A stretch of DNA of 64,000 nt from Prunella strophiata (GCA_036583965.1 JAZBQD010000027.1:20759001-20823000), one strand, 5' to 3'; positions 38,929 to 53,547 are shown, numbered from the stretch's first letter. The notes: generated by a model from the sequence alone, not told the origin. A program made the numbers and translations.

Positions 38929-41630
38929 CAATCAATCACTTCACGTGGAATGCAGCCACTCAGCACTATTATATTCATCCATACAAGCTGTTAGCTATCA
39001 TTAATCAAAATGCTTTTAACTAATTACTTTAGCTTTTAAACAACAAATTTATGAATTTACACTAAACTACCAAATTGCCATCATATCTTATTTCATCAAA
39101 AGGCATTCAGCTAATAATTTGCACTGTGAGAAATGCTAGACAATCTTGGTGTGTCACAAGAAGGAAACATGTCACATTAGACACCTCATGCTGGTAAAAC
39201 CTTCCTAAGTGTGAAGAGCTGTGACATGCTGTGAGACAGGGAAGCCACATGGACCTCAGAACACTTTGTATGGCCCCCTACATCTAATGGGATGACAAGA
39301 AATCCCCAGACTGAAAACATCCAAATGTAAGACCTCTTCATTTGCTGTACAGGATGCCACAACTCACTGAAGTCAGTTACCATTGAACAGGGAGAGCAGC
39401 TTAGGAAATAGAAATTATTTCGTGTCATATATAAAAAAAGCTTTCTTCCACCACACAAAAGTAGAGAAAGCTTCTCTCAGACTTGTTAGATGAGATTGTT
39501 TAACCTAAGGCACAACAGTTTGAAGAGGAATTATTTAGTTGTAACCAGTTGATTCCACTGTTGTACTATTTCATGATGGACTTTTCACTAAAATAAAAAA
39601 TAAATATGACAGCCTGCATGAGAAGGGAGTATGAACTACTAAAGCAGAGTACTTTGACAAATGGAGTCTCAGATTTGATTAATTGAATGCATTGTATTTT
39701 CTAAAATATAATTATGCACACATTTTATAACTAATGCTGACTTACACACACACAAATGGAACAAAAAATAGAAAGCAATGCTGAGTAAAATATAGCTCAG
39801 CTTTCTCAATTCATATGAAACTTTTCATCTTTAAAGTGATCAAAATTTAAACTGAAGTGCTTTTTAGATGGTATCTAAAAGCTGAAGGGGTCTTTTTTTG
39901 TTCTAGCTTGAGTTTTTTGTGACCAATATATCATTTCTCACCAAACTGCTCTTTTCAGAAATACTCTTTTCAGTATCTAAGGCTGCACAGCCCAGCAGTG
40001 TCGATATGACGCTGTGATAAAACACTTCTGGAGTAGTTTTCTTCCACAATTCTGTTTTCATTACTATGCAGATACCCTTCTCAGGAACTGCATGGAATTC
40101 ATGAATTGTGTGGCATCAAAACCACATTGTTGGTCCTTTGCAGTGACATCTAATAGACCTTGACAATATAGAGAGATTACCAAAAAGAATAGCCTCTCAT
40201 CTCTCTGGTTGACTCCCCGAAGCACATAATTTGTTTTATAAATGAAGAAAATATTTTTTTATAATTGCAGCAGGTGTGCAATATAGATGGCTCTTTATTT
40301 ATGCTAACAATTAAAAATAAATGTCAGGCCTACCACATCCTTGATCATTTAAGTCACTTTAATGATACATGAAATATAAAAAAAGTCTTCACTAAAGGTC
40401 TCTAAACAGAAAAGGCCAACACCAGTAAATAAAGAAGGATTATCATGGTGGGACAAACTTGAAAGAAGATGGTATTCATCCAAAATGCAATTTACTTTGA
40501 CAGTCATTTTCTATATTTTCCCTGCTATTATTGAAGATATGTTTTTGACTAAGAACTTTTTTCTTTGAGAACCCATTCTCTTTGGTCGAAAGTCATATAC
40601 TCCTGTTAAGTCATATGTTAATGGTTCACCATTTACTACATAAGAAAAATGATCATGATGTCATCAACTTTTCATTTAGAGCCCCAGTACAGGGTTAGGA
40701 AACTGAAGTGTCTTGAGACATGAATTCAAAATCAATGAGTTCAGCTTCATGGAGCTGAAACATGAGCGATGAATGCACAATCATTTAAGAATTCATATTT
40801 TATGCCAACAGTTATTATGGTGAAGGCATTTCCAGAGATTGTTTCTGAATTTTTGTTGGTGATTATTAGTTTTAGTTCCTGTACTTTGACCTTCAGAGAC
40901 CTCAAATCACTCCAAAAAAGGATAACTCTAAGAACAAGCATGAATGTAATCAGATACCATGGTGACCCCTTCCCATCAAACACAGACAGTACCTGGTATT
41001 GTAGGAAGACATGGTTGATAGCACTGTAGGAAGACCACCTCAGTGTCACTCAGGCTCTAATCTGAAACCTTTGATATATTCAATGGAGTCAACATAACCT
41101 AAATCAAATTATTAATTATCATATCTTCACCTCCAACTTACACAAAGGTCCAACTTACACTTCCTTTATACCCGGGAGGAAAGGCAGACATGCCCCCCTT
41201 TCCCTTGGTCTGCACAAACCAAGATGTGTCAGATGTGCCACCACCTCCTTGGTCCCCTCACTCCCTGGAAGGCCAGCACACTCCTACATCTCTCAGCTCC
41301 CCAGCCCTGTCAGCAGCATTCCTTGGCCTCTGTCAACACCAATGCTCTACATTCATTTACATGCACCCTGTTTCAGACTCTAAACCCTGTTAGTGCAGTC
41401 TTCTGGAAGAAGTTTGTCTTTATTATTTTTCCCCAAACTCTTGTCATTTACAAACCACATAGCTGTAGAACAGCCCTTCTGGGGAGCACTCTTTTAGCAA
41501 CTGCATTGGCTCACAATGCAGATATGCAAAAAATCAGGAAAAGCAGGAACACATTTATGTTTTAAAGCTATTGTTCTCTGCATAGTTTAACAAATCGCTT
41601 GCCTCTATTGGCAACCATTTATGCCACAAG

Positions 41631-41647
41631 AAAAAAAAAAAAAAAAA
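41631..41647. repeat. Poly-A run (17 nt)
   Basis: A homopolymer of 17 A. No recognisable retroelement body was seen. Confidence 0.85.
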
Positions 41648-42676
41648 GGCATCTCATAGCAATGCTGACTTTTTTGCTTTAGCACTGTGCTCTCATATTC
41701 TTACAAGGTAAAATTAGTATAAGTGGCAGCATGTTTCCACAAGGCACAGCAATGAAGCTGTCATATCAGGAAAGCTGGTTTGTCTCACTAAAAAAAGTTA
41801 CAGAGAACACAAGTCACAGAAGGCTTTTGCTGAGAAACCATCTGCTTTAACTATCAGACCATTTCCTGCTCACTATCCTATGTTACTGCAGGGTAAGGAC
41901 TATGAAGGATTTCTCCCTCTGTCAAGCAATATCCTTGCACAAGAGCCTGAACTCTAGACAGCTTAGATATACGTGCTTCCAACATCCATGGTATACAAAA
42001 CAATCTCAAAGACTGAAAAGTGTCAGAAGTGATGAGGAGAAATCCCCCCTTTGCAACAAGAGCAGGAATGACAAGCAACAGGGGGGGCAGGGACCAAGCT
42101 TCAGCACCTCTGCTTCAGGAGTCCTGAATTTCTCACAGCTTATCCAACCTGATAGTACTCCTGTCAGGGGACTACCAGTACAAAAGCAGTTATTAAGCTA
42201 CTATTCATGCTGAGTAAAAGTGAAAAAACAAGGTAGACAAGCAAGAAAAAGCAGAAATTGCTATTTAATAGTCATGGTCCTATCCAGGACAGCTCATCTA
42301 CTCTTTCCACTCTCTTTGCTACTGAGCATCTCCCTACCACTTTTGAACTCTGCTGCAGTAACTGTTCTCCTATAAGGAATTTCTTTGGGGCCTCACAGTA
42401 TCTTCACCTAGCCTTCTTCAGTAGCCAGCATTTCATTTATGCTTTGTTTCTTAATGATTAAAATATGGCTTGGGTTTTTTCCTTTCTTAAACCCCATACC
42501 AAGTTTATGCCTTTCTATTCAGCTGATATCTCTCCAGTAGCTGGTATGAAATTAGTTGGTGACCATTTCCAGTTTTGCAGCAATACATACTTGATCCAGT
42601 TGGTATCCATGCCTGTCACACCAGACTGAGCATTTCAGCCAAAGTCCAGTAAGCACCAGACCTCTGCAATGTTATT

Positions 42677-43258
42677 GTGGCAATGAGGAAGAGCTCAACC
42701 AAACAAGGCTTGTTTGCTGAATGCAGCATCTGCATTTACTATACTGGCTTCAGTTTGCCTGGAGACATCAAGAGATGGTTGGAGATGGGACATCTGATCA
42801 TCTATTGCCTACCTCTGGTCTGCAGAAACCCCTGGTGTAAAGGCAGCAATACCAGCAATCTTACACACTTATCACAACTAATGCTGCCTGCTGGAGCTGC
42901 TCTTGGTTATCTGCACTTCAGTACCAACATGCTGGGGCTTCCCTGCTGGGGAAGGGTCCTGAAGCAAAATGCCTACACAACATGCCTGTCCCACCCTGCC
43001 ATGCAGTCACTTTTATTAGTGGTGATATCTGCTCTCCTACTCTCAAATCCCCTTCCCACACAGGGAGCATTGAAAGGGATTTCATACTGTGTTTCCATTA
43101 AATACAAAAGCTCAGAAGTAACTCAAACTGTCAGGATTTATTCTGAATCAATTTTTCCCATAATAAATAGAAGTTCAGTTTTCTTGTGGTTAAACAAAAT
43201 GAAATGCACACAGTGGAAAAAAATTAAAGCTGTCAAGCCATTAGATGTCTCATATTAA
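42677..43258 (+). other. Unrecognised open frame, 193 codons (191 from first ATG)
   Basis: The frame is open from 42677 (GTG), with the first ATG at 42683 and a purine at -3, to a stop at 43258. The peptide has one hydrophobic stretch (around LLLVVISALLLS, residues about 112-123) that could be a membrane segment, and a lysine-rich C-terminus. No domain or family is recognised. There is no promoter, splice context or clear polyadenylation signal just downstream. It is among the longest frames in the window and lies in sequence that is not especially GC-rich. That makes it less easily explained by composition than the others, but a chance frame is still the likeliest explanation. Confidence 0.15.
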
Positions 43259-44862
43259 TGTGCATAAATGTTCAGAATTTAATGGGGAAAGGTGTGAGCT
43301 TTAGTAATTAATATTAGATGTTGCCGGTAAAAATTAGACTTCGTTTCAGAAAACTGGTTGACCTCTTGATCCTCCAGATCATTGCATATGAGATCCTTTT
43401 TTCATTACACAGTTAAGTGTTCACATACAACATCCTATTTCTGATGAATATAGCAGGCAGAAGGGGTATTTTTTGCAGTGATTTCCCTACAGGTTTGACA
43501 AGTGTGGAGTGGGAAGAAGGAATTTAAGCAACTAGCTGCTGAAAAGTTGGTTTATACCATATTACTTTCATAAATTACCTTTACCAGAATATTCTGCTCT
43601 GTATTCCAGTTGTGAAAGGACAAGAGTCTTTATTTTTTTTTAGATTAAGCATTTGAACTATTTAACATAAAATTTTCATACCAGGCAGTGCAATTCCTAG
43701 CCTAGTTTCCAGTAGGACTTCTGGAGAATTAGGCAAAAATACTTAATATCTGTTCCCCAGGTGCCAATTTTTGGCTGCTGAGCACGTAGCCCACAGCAGC
43801 AGATGATGTGCTGGACAGCCTCTAGGGAACAAGAGGCATTATCCTCTGCTAATGCTGAAAGTAGAGCCTGTGTGACTCCCTTGCTTACTGCTAGTTTCTA
43901 TTTCCAGCAGAAGGCAGCAGACCTGTTTAATACAGTGTTTGATTCAGCTCAGCTGCTGGTGGGTGGATGGCCATATCCTTCCTTCCTTATCTTTTCCATG
44001 ACATGATGTGCTCTGGAGCCCATGAGTCATGTGAGGAAGAGGCACCTGCTGGGAGCCACAACCGTGCACATGGGCCCTTCACAGCCTCAGGGGCAGTGAC
44101 TGGAGCAACTGGGAACTTGTCTTTTATGTAGCTCATGGTGTGAGCTCCTCACCCCATGGAGCACCATTTGGAAGAGGGAAAGGGCAGCAGGCCAGAACTC
44201 ACTAAGAGCCACAGATGTGTTGAGCTGTCAGAGCACCAGTACCTGGAATCACCATGACCCCAACACTGCACAGAGCAGCAGGGGAGCAGATCCCAGCCCA
44301 TCAAACACTGCACCTCTGCTGTGTCTATGTGGGGCAAGCAAAGCAAGAGCAGGTTCTGCTGCTCCAGCTGTCCTCATGCCTCACCTGTACTTCCAGACCT
44401 CTCTACTGCCTGCTCTGCCACAGCACTGTCACCAAGCTTCCTTTGGTTAAAGTCATGCTGATATGCAAAGTGCTTACAAAGATGGAAACTATGAAAAGAA
44501 ATTAATTTGCACCGGCCTTTCAAATTTGACAGCAATGCTTGAGCAACAGTGGCTGCTCAACCCTTCCCCTCCACTCCCCACTCCTATTTGCTGCAGCATT
44601 AGATCATCCTGAAGGGAGGGAAAATGGGATTCTGTTCATGAAAGCACAAGTAAGTGATTTTTCATTTACCTACGAGAACATTTTAAAAATAAGAAAATTG
44701 CATTAAACACATACAACTATATTTACTAAATTATTAATCTAACAAAAGCCAAGCAAAGATCACACATTCAGGAAAAACTGCATTTTTCATTAGTTGTCTG
44801 AAATATCCCCTGGTAGCCTCCTCTAAGACTGACTATTGTTTAGGAATTAAGAACTCAAAAGG

Positions 44863-44911
<49 letters not shown>
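44863..44911. repeat. Long poly-A run (49 nt)
   Basis: There are 49 consecutive A in the assembled sequence, by far the longest homopolymer here. Upstream is GGAATTAAGAACTCAAAAGG and downstream is GATAAATTGC. No LINE or SINE body and no clear target-site duplication were recognised. It could be an expanded tail of an old retroposon or slippage growth of an A-rich patch. Its exact length is likely to vary between individuals and to be uncertain in the assembly. Confidence 0.95.
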
Positions 44912-44913
<2 letters not shown>

Positions 44914-45687
44914 TAAATTGCTTTATAATTATAATAATTTATAATTCACCAGGTATGTGAACTAACAGGTGTATTAATATCACCTTTTCTACTAATACAC
45001 CTTGCAAAAGCCTGCCCATGTTATATTAAGGACTCACTGACTCACTCCAGGCTTATACAACACAAAACAGCCCTCATTGCTGAAGGAGCTCCCATGGTGC
45101 CAAAAATTTAGAGGTTGTACTTGGGAATGCAATAGCTCCTCCTCATGCAGTAGGTTTGACAGGTTATTTCTGACCATCCTTCATAACTACTCACCTCAGT
45201 AATACAGTGCTAAAACAATCCTATGGTATTTAATCTGAATAAGGCAGTGGTTTTACTAGCAGTCATTCAGCATGCACACCACACAGCACTGCCCTCCAGC
45301 CTGGCTCAGGTTCCTGGGCTGGACAAAAGCCTGTTTCTCTCCTCAGCTATGATATTCACAGAAAAATTACCTGGGGTAGCAGGCAAGGTCTATTCCCAGG
45401 TGCTGAGGCAACACTCATCAGGACATGTAACTGGGCCTCTGTACAGTTTCTAGAGAAAGGAAAGGACCCCAAAGGAAAGCCATCCACCCTACAGGATCTC
45501 CAGTGATTCCACAGGTAGGGGCAAGATTTATAAACCTGTCCTATTCCTGGTTCACAAAGATGTCCATTACAGTTTTTTACATAGCTTCCTCAATCCTGCT
45601 GCTAAAAGCAATTAACAAAGGAAAAAACCCTCCCATTCCTTCACAAATAAAGTCCATGTTTGAGAGTCCACTAGTCCTTGAAGTAGG

Positions 45688-45703
45688 TTTTTTTTTTTTT
45701 TTT
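45688..45703. repeat. Poly-T run (16 nt)
   Basis: A homopolymer of 16 T followed by T/G-rich sequence (GTTTATTTTGGGTTTTGGAG). This is low-complexity DNA without a recognised element. Confidence 0.85.
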
Positions 45704-47965
45704 GTTTATTTTGGGTTTTGGAGGGGTTTTAGCATTTTTAAGACAGTATAGTAGAAGTTTATTTAGTTTCTGTAATACGTAAATGTTTACTTGGCATCAG
45801 TAAAGTCCTTCTGGGCAGGGACCCCAAGCTGGCCCTGCTCTGAGCTGCTGCTTGGAATAGGACTGTAATGTTTGCAGCATTGCCTATGGAAGCTGTGTGA
45901 AATGTATAGACTACCCTGCAATAGCCTTAGGAACAGCTCTCTGGTATTACTGAGCCAGTTACTAGATGTCAGTCAGAAAAAAACCCAAACATACTTAGCA
46001 TTACACACCTTTGTAAACTGGGATTCATGAACTGGGAATCTATTTGTACCTCAAAGTACCTAGACAATAGATCACTCAGCTTTCCAGTAAGATTTTGTTT
46101 GCTGATGAAGTTATTTACTAGAAATGTTATGTAGAATTTTTTGCTGCTTCTCTTTACTCTTGTCATTAGCAAAACCTTTTTCAACTCAAAAGCACAAGCA
46201 GGACTTTTGACAGAGACATGACTGCTAATGGCAGCAAAGATGTTTGGTATGGTTCAAACCCAGCTCACTGCAGAAGGACCACACAAACAGCAGAACTGGG
46301 ACAGGTAGGCAGCAGCATTCCCTCCACAGCTGTTTGCTAGTCGTGTGCAGAGCTGTGTTCCAGGTTGCCAGTGCTTTCCCACGTTACTGCACAGCAATTC
46401 CAGCCAACTGCTAAACAGGAGCAAGAGCTGACGATGGGCTCTATCACCTGGCAGCAGATGGGAGTCAGCCCTGAGCTTCTAATGTCAGCACTGCTGACTT
46501 GTGCCAGCCAGAGCTGGGCACTGCCTTCACTACCACAAAAAGTCTTCAGATAAATTATTTATTAAAGACTTTTTTGCCTGCATTGTATTGAATAACATAG
46601 GCTTTTCTCTGACCTGTGCCTCTATAGTGTATGCAAGAGGTATCTAGTCATCTATAATATAAAAAACCAACACCAGCTGAACTCCAAACTCCTCATTGCA
46701 TAAGGAAGGGAGGGAAAAGGCAAGTTTGACTTTAGCTTTTAGAATTAATACAAGTTTTGAAGTGTTACTTAGCAAGATATAGCTGTCCTCCAGATTTATT
46801 GTCAGCTCTTTCCTGCTATATTCTTATATGCATAAGGGTATAAAGCTTGGACACTTTCACATTTAAGCCTAGAAACTATCTGTTCAGTATTTTTAAAATT
46901 TTTATGGCCATAGCTACGTAAATTATATAATACAAGTCTTTATTTTAAAAGCTTTTTCTCATTAGTGTCTGCTCTCAGCTCTATAAATCACTGTGCTATA
47001 CATGTGATTGTGCCCTGCCATACAGCTCCAAGTACAGAATGGACAAATGAAGCTGTTATAAACCCATACTAAGTGACATTTTTAACCCATACATTTTGAG
47101 AGCCTTTTAATTACATATCTTCTATGATTTCTGATTAAACCAAAATTGCTTTCAATGGCACATAATAAATCACATCACAGAATTATTCACATTCTTCCCA
47201 AATGCAGTCAAATGATTTGTTTGCCACTTTTGTGACTGAAGTCCATCTTCCATCAAGAAAACAGTAAATTAAAAGTACTTCTAGATACTCAGACAACTCC
47301 AGATTTTTCCTATGACTTATTCTTCTCTCACTTAAGCCCCAAGGGAGGTTTACTACACTTTCTTTACACAAAAAGAAAACTTAGCAGCAGGTCTATGGGT
47401 ATGCCTGCCAGTGACAGTGCTCTGTCTGCTGCCTTCTATCAGCATCCCTGTACAATCAGAAGGATTGCAGTTTGTGACCAACTTGCATCCTCATGAAAGT
47501 ATTACAATAAAATAATCAGAAATAATCCCACTAAGGAATACAAATTCTCCACAGCCAAAAACTTTAATACTAAATAAAGCATCCAGCTACTTATTTTCTT
47601 CATCTTTCCAGGCCTTGTTTCTCTAAGAGGTGACTTTTTGACTTTTCTCACTGTCTTAAGCCATAGAACACTTATTTCCCCCCTATTTCAAACACTTCAA
47701 TGATATTGCAGTCAGCTTCTAGAAATACCTAGACATGAAGAAAAATCGTTTGATTTACAAGTATTTTATGTAAAATCTAGAATTAATGACTACCATATTG
47801 AAAGATCCTTTTATACTGATCTAAAAGAAATCTCATTTAATCCCTTTATCATCATGGAATATGTAAATACTTTAATTAAATGTAGTTACAATCACTTTTT
47901 CACTCATGGGGTTTTATCCCTATATTTCATTGCAATAAAAAATATGGCTATTGCCAGCTGCATAT

Positions 47966-47979
47966 ACACACACACACAC
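47966..47979. repeat. (AC)7 microsatellite
   Basis: Seven AC units, preceded by CATAT. It is short and probably not highly polymorphic. Confidence 0.8.
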
Positions 47980-50900
47980 CCAGCTCTGTCTCCTCTGAAG
48001 GTTTGGCAGCAGTACCTTGGAATATAATGCCACTCAGTGTTCTCCAATTCTGCAAGATACAATTTAGAGTTCTCTACTAGGAAAAAGGGGATTTTTTTAC
48101 TGTCTTACAGATTATAAGATAGCAATAGAAACTTCTGAAAGTTAAAAAGTTGTGCTTGCTCAGCATTATTTTACCCTTTAGATGCACTCTTCATACAAAA
48201 CATTTGGGATTTTACAATCCCTGTGACAGCCTAGTTTGTCTAACACTTCCTTTGGGAGTTAGGAAGGCTGGGAAACTGTAATTCTTTGAGTAAACAGCAG
48301 GAAATATCCGAAATAGAGAGAATATTTGTCTTACAGAAACTATTGGACAGGAAATTACTATGAGTACAATGGGAGCAACCACAAGCTGAGCTATGGCATG
48401 CTGACTTCCTGGAGTGGGAGAATTTTTAATGTTTAAATTCTGCTGTTCATGTAATTGCTACAAGCAAAAAAGCTGTTTTTCTCTATCATATTCCCTACCC
48501 TTCAAAGAGCTAAAACAGATAAGCTCCTTTCTACTCCTAAGTTCATGCATCAATTTCTGAGGAAGAAAAGAAGCCATCAACAACTCAAATTCACCTCCTC
48601 AACCAAAAGTAGACTAAATTCCTTGGTTTGTTTACTCTTTATCTTGAGAGAAGCTCCAGCTTATCACAGTTCTCCCCTTGTAAGTTGTCATCAGAAAATA
48701 CAAAGCCATTAGCCAAAAATAAAAAAGAAAGCAGAGGCACGTGCCTGCCTTGAAACTTCCCAGGGCAGCTACATCAAAGGACAAACCTCCAGAATCTGGT
48801 GTCTAAACTGATGATGCAAAACAGGGACTTTGAAACACTGGAAAACAGTATTTTTAAATTTTTCTGCTATCTCATCTGTTGGTTTCATGTGTTTCTAGGG
48901 GAATCACACCACAAAGGAATTTTAATTAGACACTTCTTTACTCAACAACCTGTCTACAAGCTGAATGGCAGGAAACAATCAATGCCTTGATGAATAAATT
49001 GTCAGTCAAACCATATCCCTACATTTGGCTACCTTGAGCTTTCTCAGCCAGAAGAACATGGTGAAAGAATACTCCTGTTATTAACCCTCTCTGCCCTGCA
49101 CTGTCAGGAACAGGATGATCAATCCATTTTCCATTTACCCTTAGCACCACTGATAAAATTGATCCTCACAACAGTAATCCTTCTGGTTTAGTCTCTAAGT
49201 CTGCCACTTAAAACACCCTGTCAAAAACATTTTTCAGATAATTCTTTTTCTACAGAACCATTTTAAGCATGGAAAGTGCTGATCTCCATACAGATCCATT
49301 TTACAATACAAAACATTCAATTAAGCTGCACCAACATTAATGGTGATTACTAGAGATCAAACTGAAGGGCAACCACAAGTGACTTATCTATGCTTGAGTC
49401 TGGTGACCCCTTCTTTCCTTGCCAGGGAATGTGAAGAAACAGACTAATCAAACACAATAGCCATATGTTTATTTTTTTTGAAGCAATCAGATTTCCACAG
49501 TCAGAAAAGCATTGACAAGTTGTTACATGATTTTCTCAGCACCCATGGCTCACAAAATCTTGTGTCTGTAATCAAACTGCAGCAAACAACTGTAGCTCTA
49601 CCTGTCATCATGGCCCTAAGGGAGGACACAAGCAGTGTGCAACTCTTACTCCCAGGATGTATTCTCCAGATGCGGGAAAACCCTTTGACCAAAATATACT
49701 GGTTTAGGGTAAGAAAGACAGATGTGTAAGCAGGACATGCAAGAACTACTTTAATGTCTGTCTATATTTTCATGGAAAAAGACACTAAATTTAAGACATT
49801 CTTAAGACCTTTGCCTGAAATCCCCCATTTATAATAAGATTTATAACTTGAAAATTATTTTCCTCCCCTCACAGTCTTCATTGGGAGGAGATGGAAAAGA
49901 ATAAACATACTGATGAGAATAATCTTATTTTAATGGATTGACAAAGACAACTTTGTGGCTGATTATATGACTGCACTTATTCATTTTTAATCACAATGTA
50001 TTAACCTGTGGTGGAGAAAGCCAAAATCAGCAATGCATTTAAGGAAGTCTTTAAATCAAAGCAGACAAACAGCCACACTACTGCCTACTACCATTAGATC
50101 ATTAAGATGCTTAGAATTAAGCACCAGCTTAACATATTGTTAGATTGTGTCCTTAACATTGGCAGACCAGAAAAACATGGAAACACACAGTATTTAACTC
50201 ATACCTTCCAAATATATTCTATCATCACAGGTTTCTGAACTCTTCTGAGGGAAAAAAAAAAAAGCTCCTACATTCCTCTGGAGTTAGGGTTGTGGGTTTA
50301 AATTTAGGAATTTCAGTTGTGGTGAGTGACATTTTCAGTAGGATGGTGAGACAGTGCAGCTTACAGGAAAACATCCCAGCCTGAACAGCTACCATTGTGT
50401 CCCAGCAGATTATGTAGAACAAGGATTTTGACCCAGTTTTGGCATGACTATTATTTACAGCTCAACCTGCAGCTGACTGGCTTTCCTGGATTTACTCTCT
50501 CTCTCTCCAACTCATTTATCTGTTTTTAGGTTATTTTCTGTTTTCTTTAATAATTCTGCTCTAGACACAGTGCAAGGCCCCCTTCCTGATGAAGTGGATG
50601 AATTTACCAACACCTGGTGCATCTGAAACCCTAGAACAGCCAGATGGTAAAGACACAGACTCTGCAAATGTCATTACAGCAAGGAAAGCAGTGCTGCTGC
50701 TGCAGACAGAAACGGTCCCTGGGGAAGGGAAGCAGGAGAGAGGGTAGGTTGATTGGGTCCAGTTTTCCTACTTATGCTGCTGGAAACGCAGCCCAGAGTG
50801 CCAGGCAGCACACACAGACTGCAAGCAGCAGGTACACAAATAACTGAGCCTACTCCCAATCCTACTTCTGAACTGTCAAAGGATTGCCTCAAGAGCCGTA

Positions 50901-53547
50901 TTATACAGCAGCCCAAACAACAGGTGGTTTTGTGGAGCTTCAGGATTACCCACCTAATCTTCTTAAGGAATGAAATAGAACAGCCATAGAGGGCTCTACA
51001 GAGGAAGATCACAAAGTTCATCAGCTGAGATGTGATTATAAGAGAGCTAATCAGTTTAGCCACAAAGTAGATCATACTATTTGTTCTTTGGAAAGCTCCT
51101 CAGCTTCTTCAGAGATTTTCTCTTCTCCCCTTTGCCTGTCCTTGCCCCTCTTCCGTTTACTCCCTTTTGTCCAGACACACGGAAATCATTCTATGTTTAA
51201 TACTCCATTTTAACCAAGGAAAAACAAGTATATATTAAAAATATTTCCTACATACCAGTGTAGTATAGCAAGAGCCTTAAAAATCTAGGAAAGGATCACT
51301 CCAAAATTATCACTCTTCCATTTGTACTTCCCACTTCTATGTGCATCTATGATCCTTGTGTTGCTGTTACTTAGCTTCCAGTAGAAACCAGCTCCAGGGT
51401 TTGCACAGCAGGCAGTGGCATGAAACCCTTGAGATACCATAAATCTGCATGGCTAGTCCAGCCAGAACTCAGTCTACAGAAAACAGTATTTATATTGCCA
51501 ACAGGCTAAACACTGCTAACACCTTCTCTCCTAGTCCAGGGTTCTCCAGAAGCTCAGCTCTCCTCTCAGGGAACAACTCTCCATGTTGCCACAAGCTCAT
51601 TTCAGACTATGAAGTAGCATCCTCCCCCATGAGCATCATTTTAGTATGAGCAATCTCTAGCTGTAAACAGAAGCAGCACCTAGTAGACAAATGAAACTGG
51701 AAACCTTCTTGACAGTGTGATTCCTGGCCCTTATTTTCTGCCTTTTAGCTTCAGTCCCAAATGAAAGTTTCAGGGAACTTCCTCTTAAGATTACCAAAAC
51801 AGAAGTAGCAATAGTTACAGGACACACACTTGTGAGGTTTGGATTAAAACCACAAGTTCATTTCACTTACCAGTCAATAAACAATCAGCTTTCTGTAATT
51901 CCTCCAGCTCTTCAGGCTTCATAGGCACACACAGAGGCTAAAACACTTTCTACTCCAAGAAATAAATAGGCCTTTTTTCAGTTGGTGGAGTTTGGGGTTT
52001 TCTTGGGAGGGGAGAAAGAAGAGAGAGTAAACTCTTTGCTTTATAAGGCCTAACCTAAAAATCTCTGACTCAGAAACAGCTGCCTTGAGAGCTCCCTGAT
52101 ATTACCTGGGGATGGGCTGATTGGTCACAGAACAATCACCCCCATCTGCACACTGAATCACTCAGGTGCCAGACGTTGGGCCTCATCATCTCCTGAGCTA
52201 AAAGCCTTTAACACCTGGGGTTGTTTCCATGTTGAGTATTTACATAGATTAAGACCACACTTTGGGAGAAATCCTAATAATTCATTTTTGTCATATGCTT
52301 ATTTTCTGTTCTTTTCACACTTGCTCACAGTGAGTCAATATAATGAAGATCTGTAAGAGAACTGTAAAACTCATGAGATATAGTAATAAGTCTGTATAAA
52401 TCCAACTAAGAGAATATTACAGAGAATAATACAATACCTAAACTGTTTTAACTTGCATAACAAAAATATTAACTTCCATCTATTTTTCTTTGATTTTGAG
52501 CCATCTCTGAGATTGGTTTAAGTTGAAAGTTGCAGAAGGCTTCTCTGTTGGCTACTTTAAAAATCTTACTTCATAATAACTCTAAAATAGCTGATAATTT
52601 TTAGCCATTGGGACCAATTTAATGTAAACTACAAAACTGTCCAGCTGCTTTCCCAGCAGCCAGTCCTGTGGCTCTAGGATCACAAAGGACCATCACAATG
52701 ATGGTGGTGTGCTCTGTGTGCAGTCACAATTTGCTTGTGAAGGTTAAAAAATTACATGAAAGAGTTCTTCAGTAACACTTCTACACACAAGGGAAGACTT
52801 GTGTGGGAACCCCCTCTTCAGTAAATGAAAAACATTTGTTCAAGTGCAACATTTAAAGTACAGCCTGGTAACCTTCATTACACAGATCTAGCAACACCTT
52901 GACTCTGGACCAATACACTTCAACAATTATGTCTTGCAGGTTTTTTGAAGTTTCCCATTCTGAAATATTTCCAACAGTACCAAATACAATTTCTTCTATC
53001 TTAGTTGAAGGAAGAACTTGCACACATTCTGCAGCCCACCTCCCACTCAGAAAAGCATGTAAACTCAGGCATTGTGTTTAAGTGCTCTCCCAAAGACATT
53101 TTCTTGAGTCGGGACTCGAACTGAGGTCAATAGTAGATGGATGAGCAATCATATATTTCTTATACACACATTTCTTTTTGAATAAGACTAAATAACATTA
53201 GTTCCCATTAACAGGCCATTTACTTTGTCATCTCAGAGGAGAGGCATTAGCCTGACAAAACCTGCAGTATCAACCCATCTTCCTAAGGTCACTGAGAAAT
53301 TCAAAGGAATTCTGGTTATGTTGATACTGCTTACATAGTTATGTAGAGTATTCTACTTGCTGGACATTATTTCAGAGATTAAATTAAAACCATAAAAAAA
53401 TTTGTCATGCATTCCTATGCTCTCTTCAGGCAGGCTTTTATGATCAACTCTGATGGTATTATATTTGCATTAAAAAAATGCAAGTAAACTTGCCTAACTA
53501 GGCAGCCAGACTTATGCTACTACACAATTTTTTTTCAGTGAGCTGTT

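Larger units (their letters stand above)
34941..44862. other. Gene-less stretch, no gene recognised
   Basis: This is mostly AT-rich unique sequence. Long open frames occur at 35520-35954 (minus, 144 codons) and 42677-43258 (plus, 193 codons), listed separately. A T/G-rich patch lies near 38630-38665 and a poly-A run at 41.63 kb. The interval from about 43740 to 44480 is GC-richer and holds several overlapping short frames. No known gene or interspersed repeat was recognised. Confidence 0.6.

Noticed and set aside
53107..53128. tRNA-like T-arm motif on the minus strand (TTCGA within GAGTCGGGACTCGAACTGAG)
   Set aside because: The flanking bases do not pair into a five-base T stem, and no D-arm, anticodon arm or acceptor stem could be found around it.
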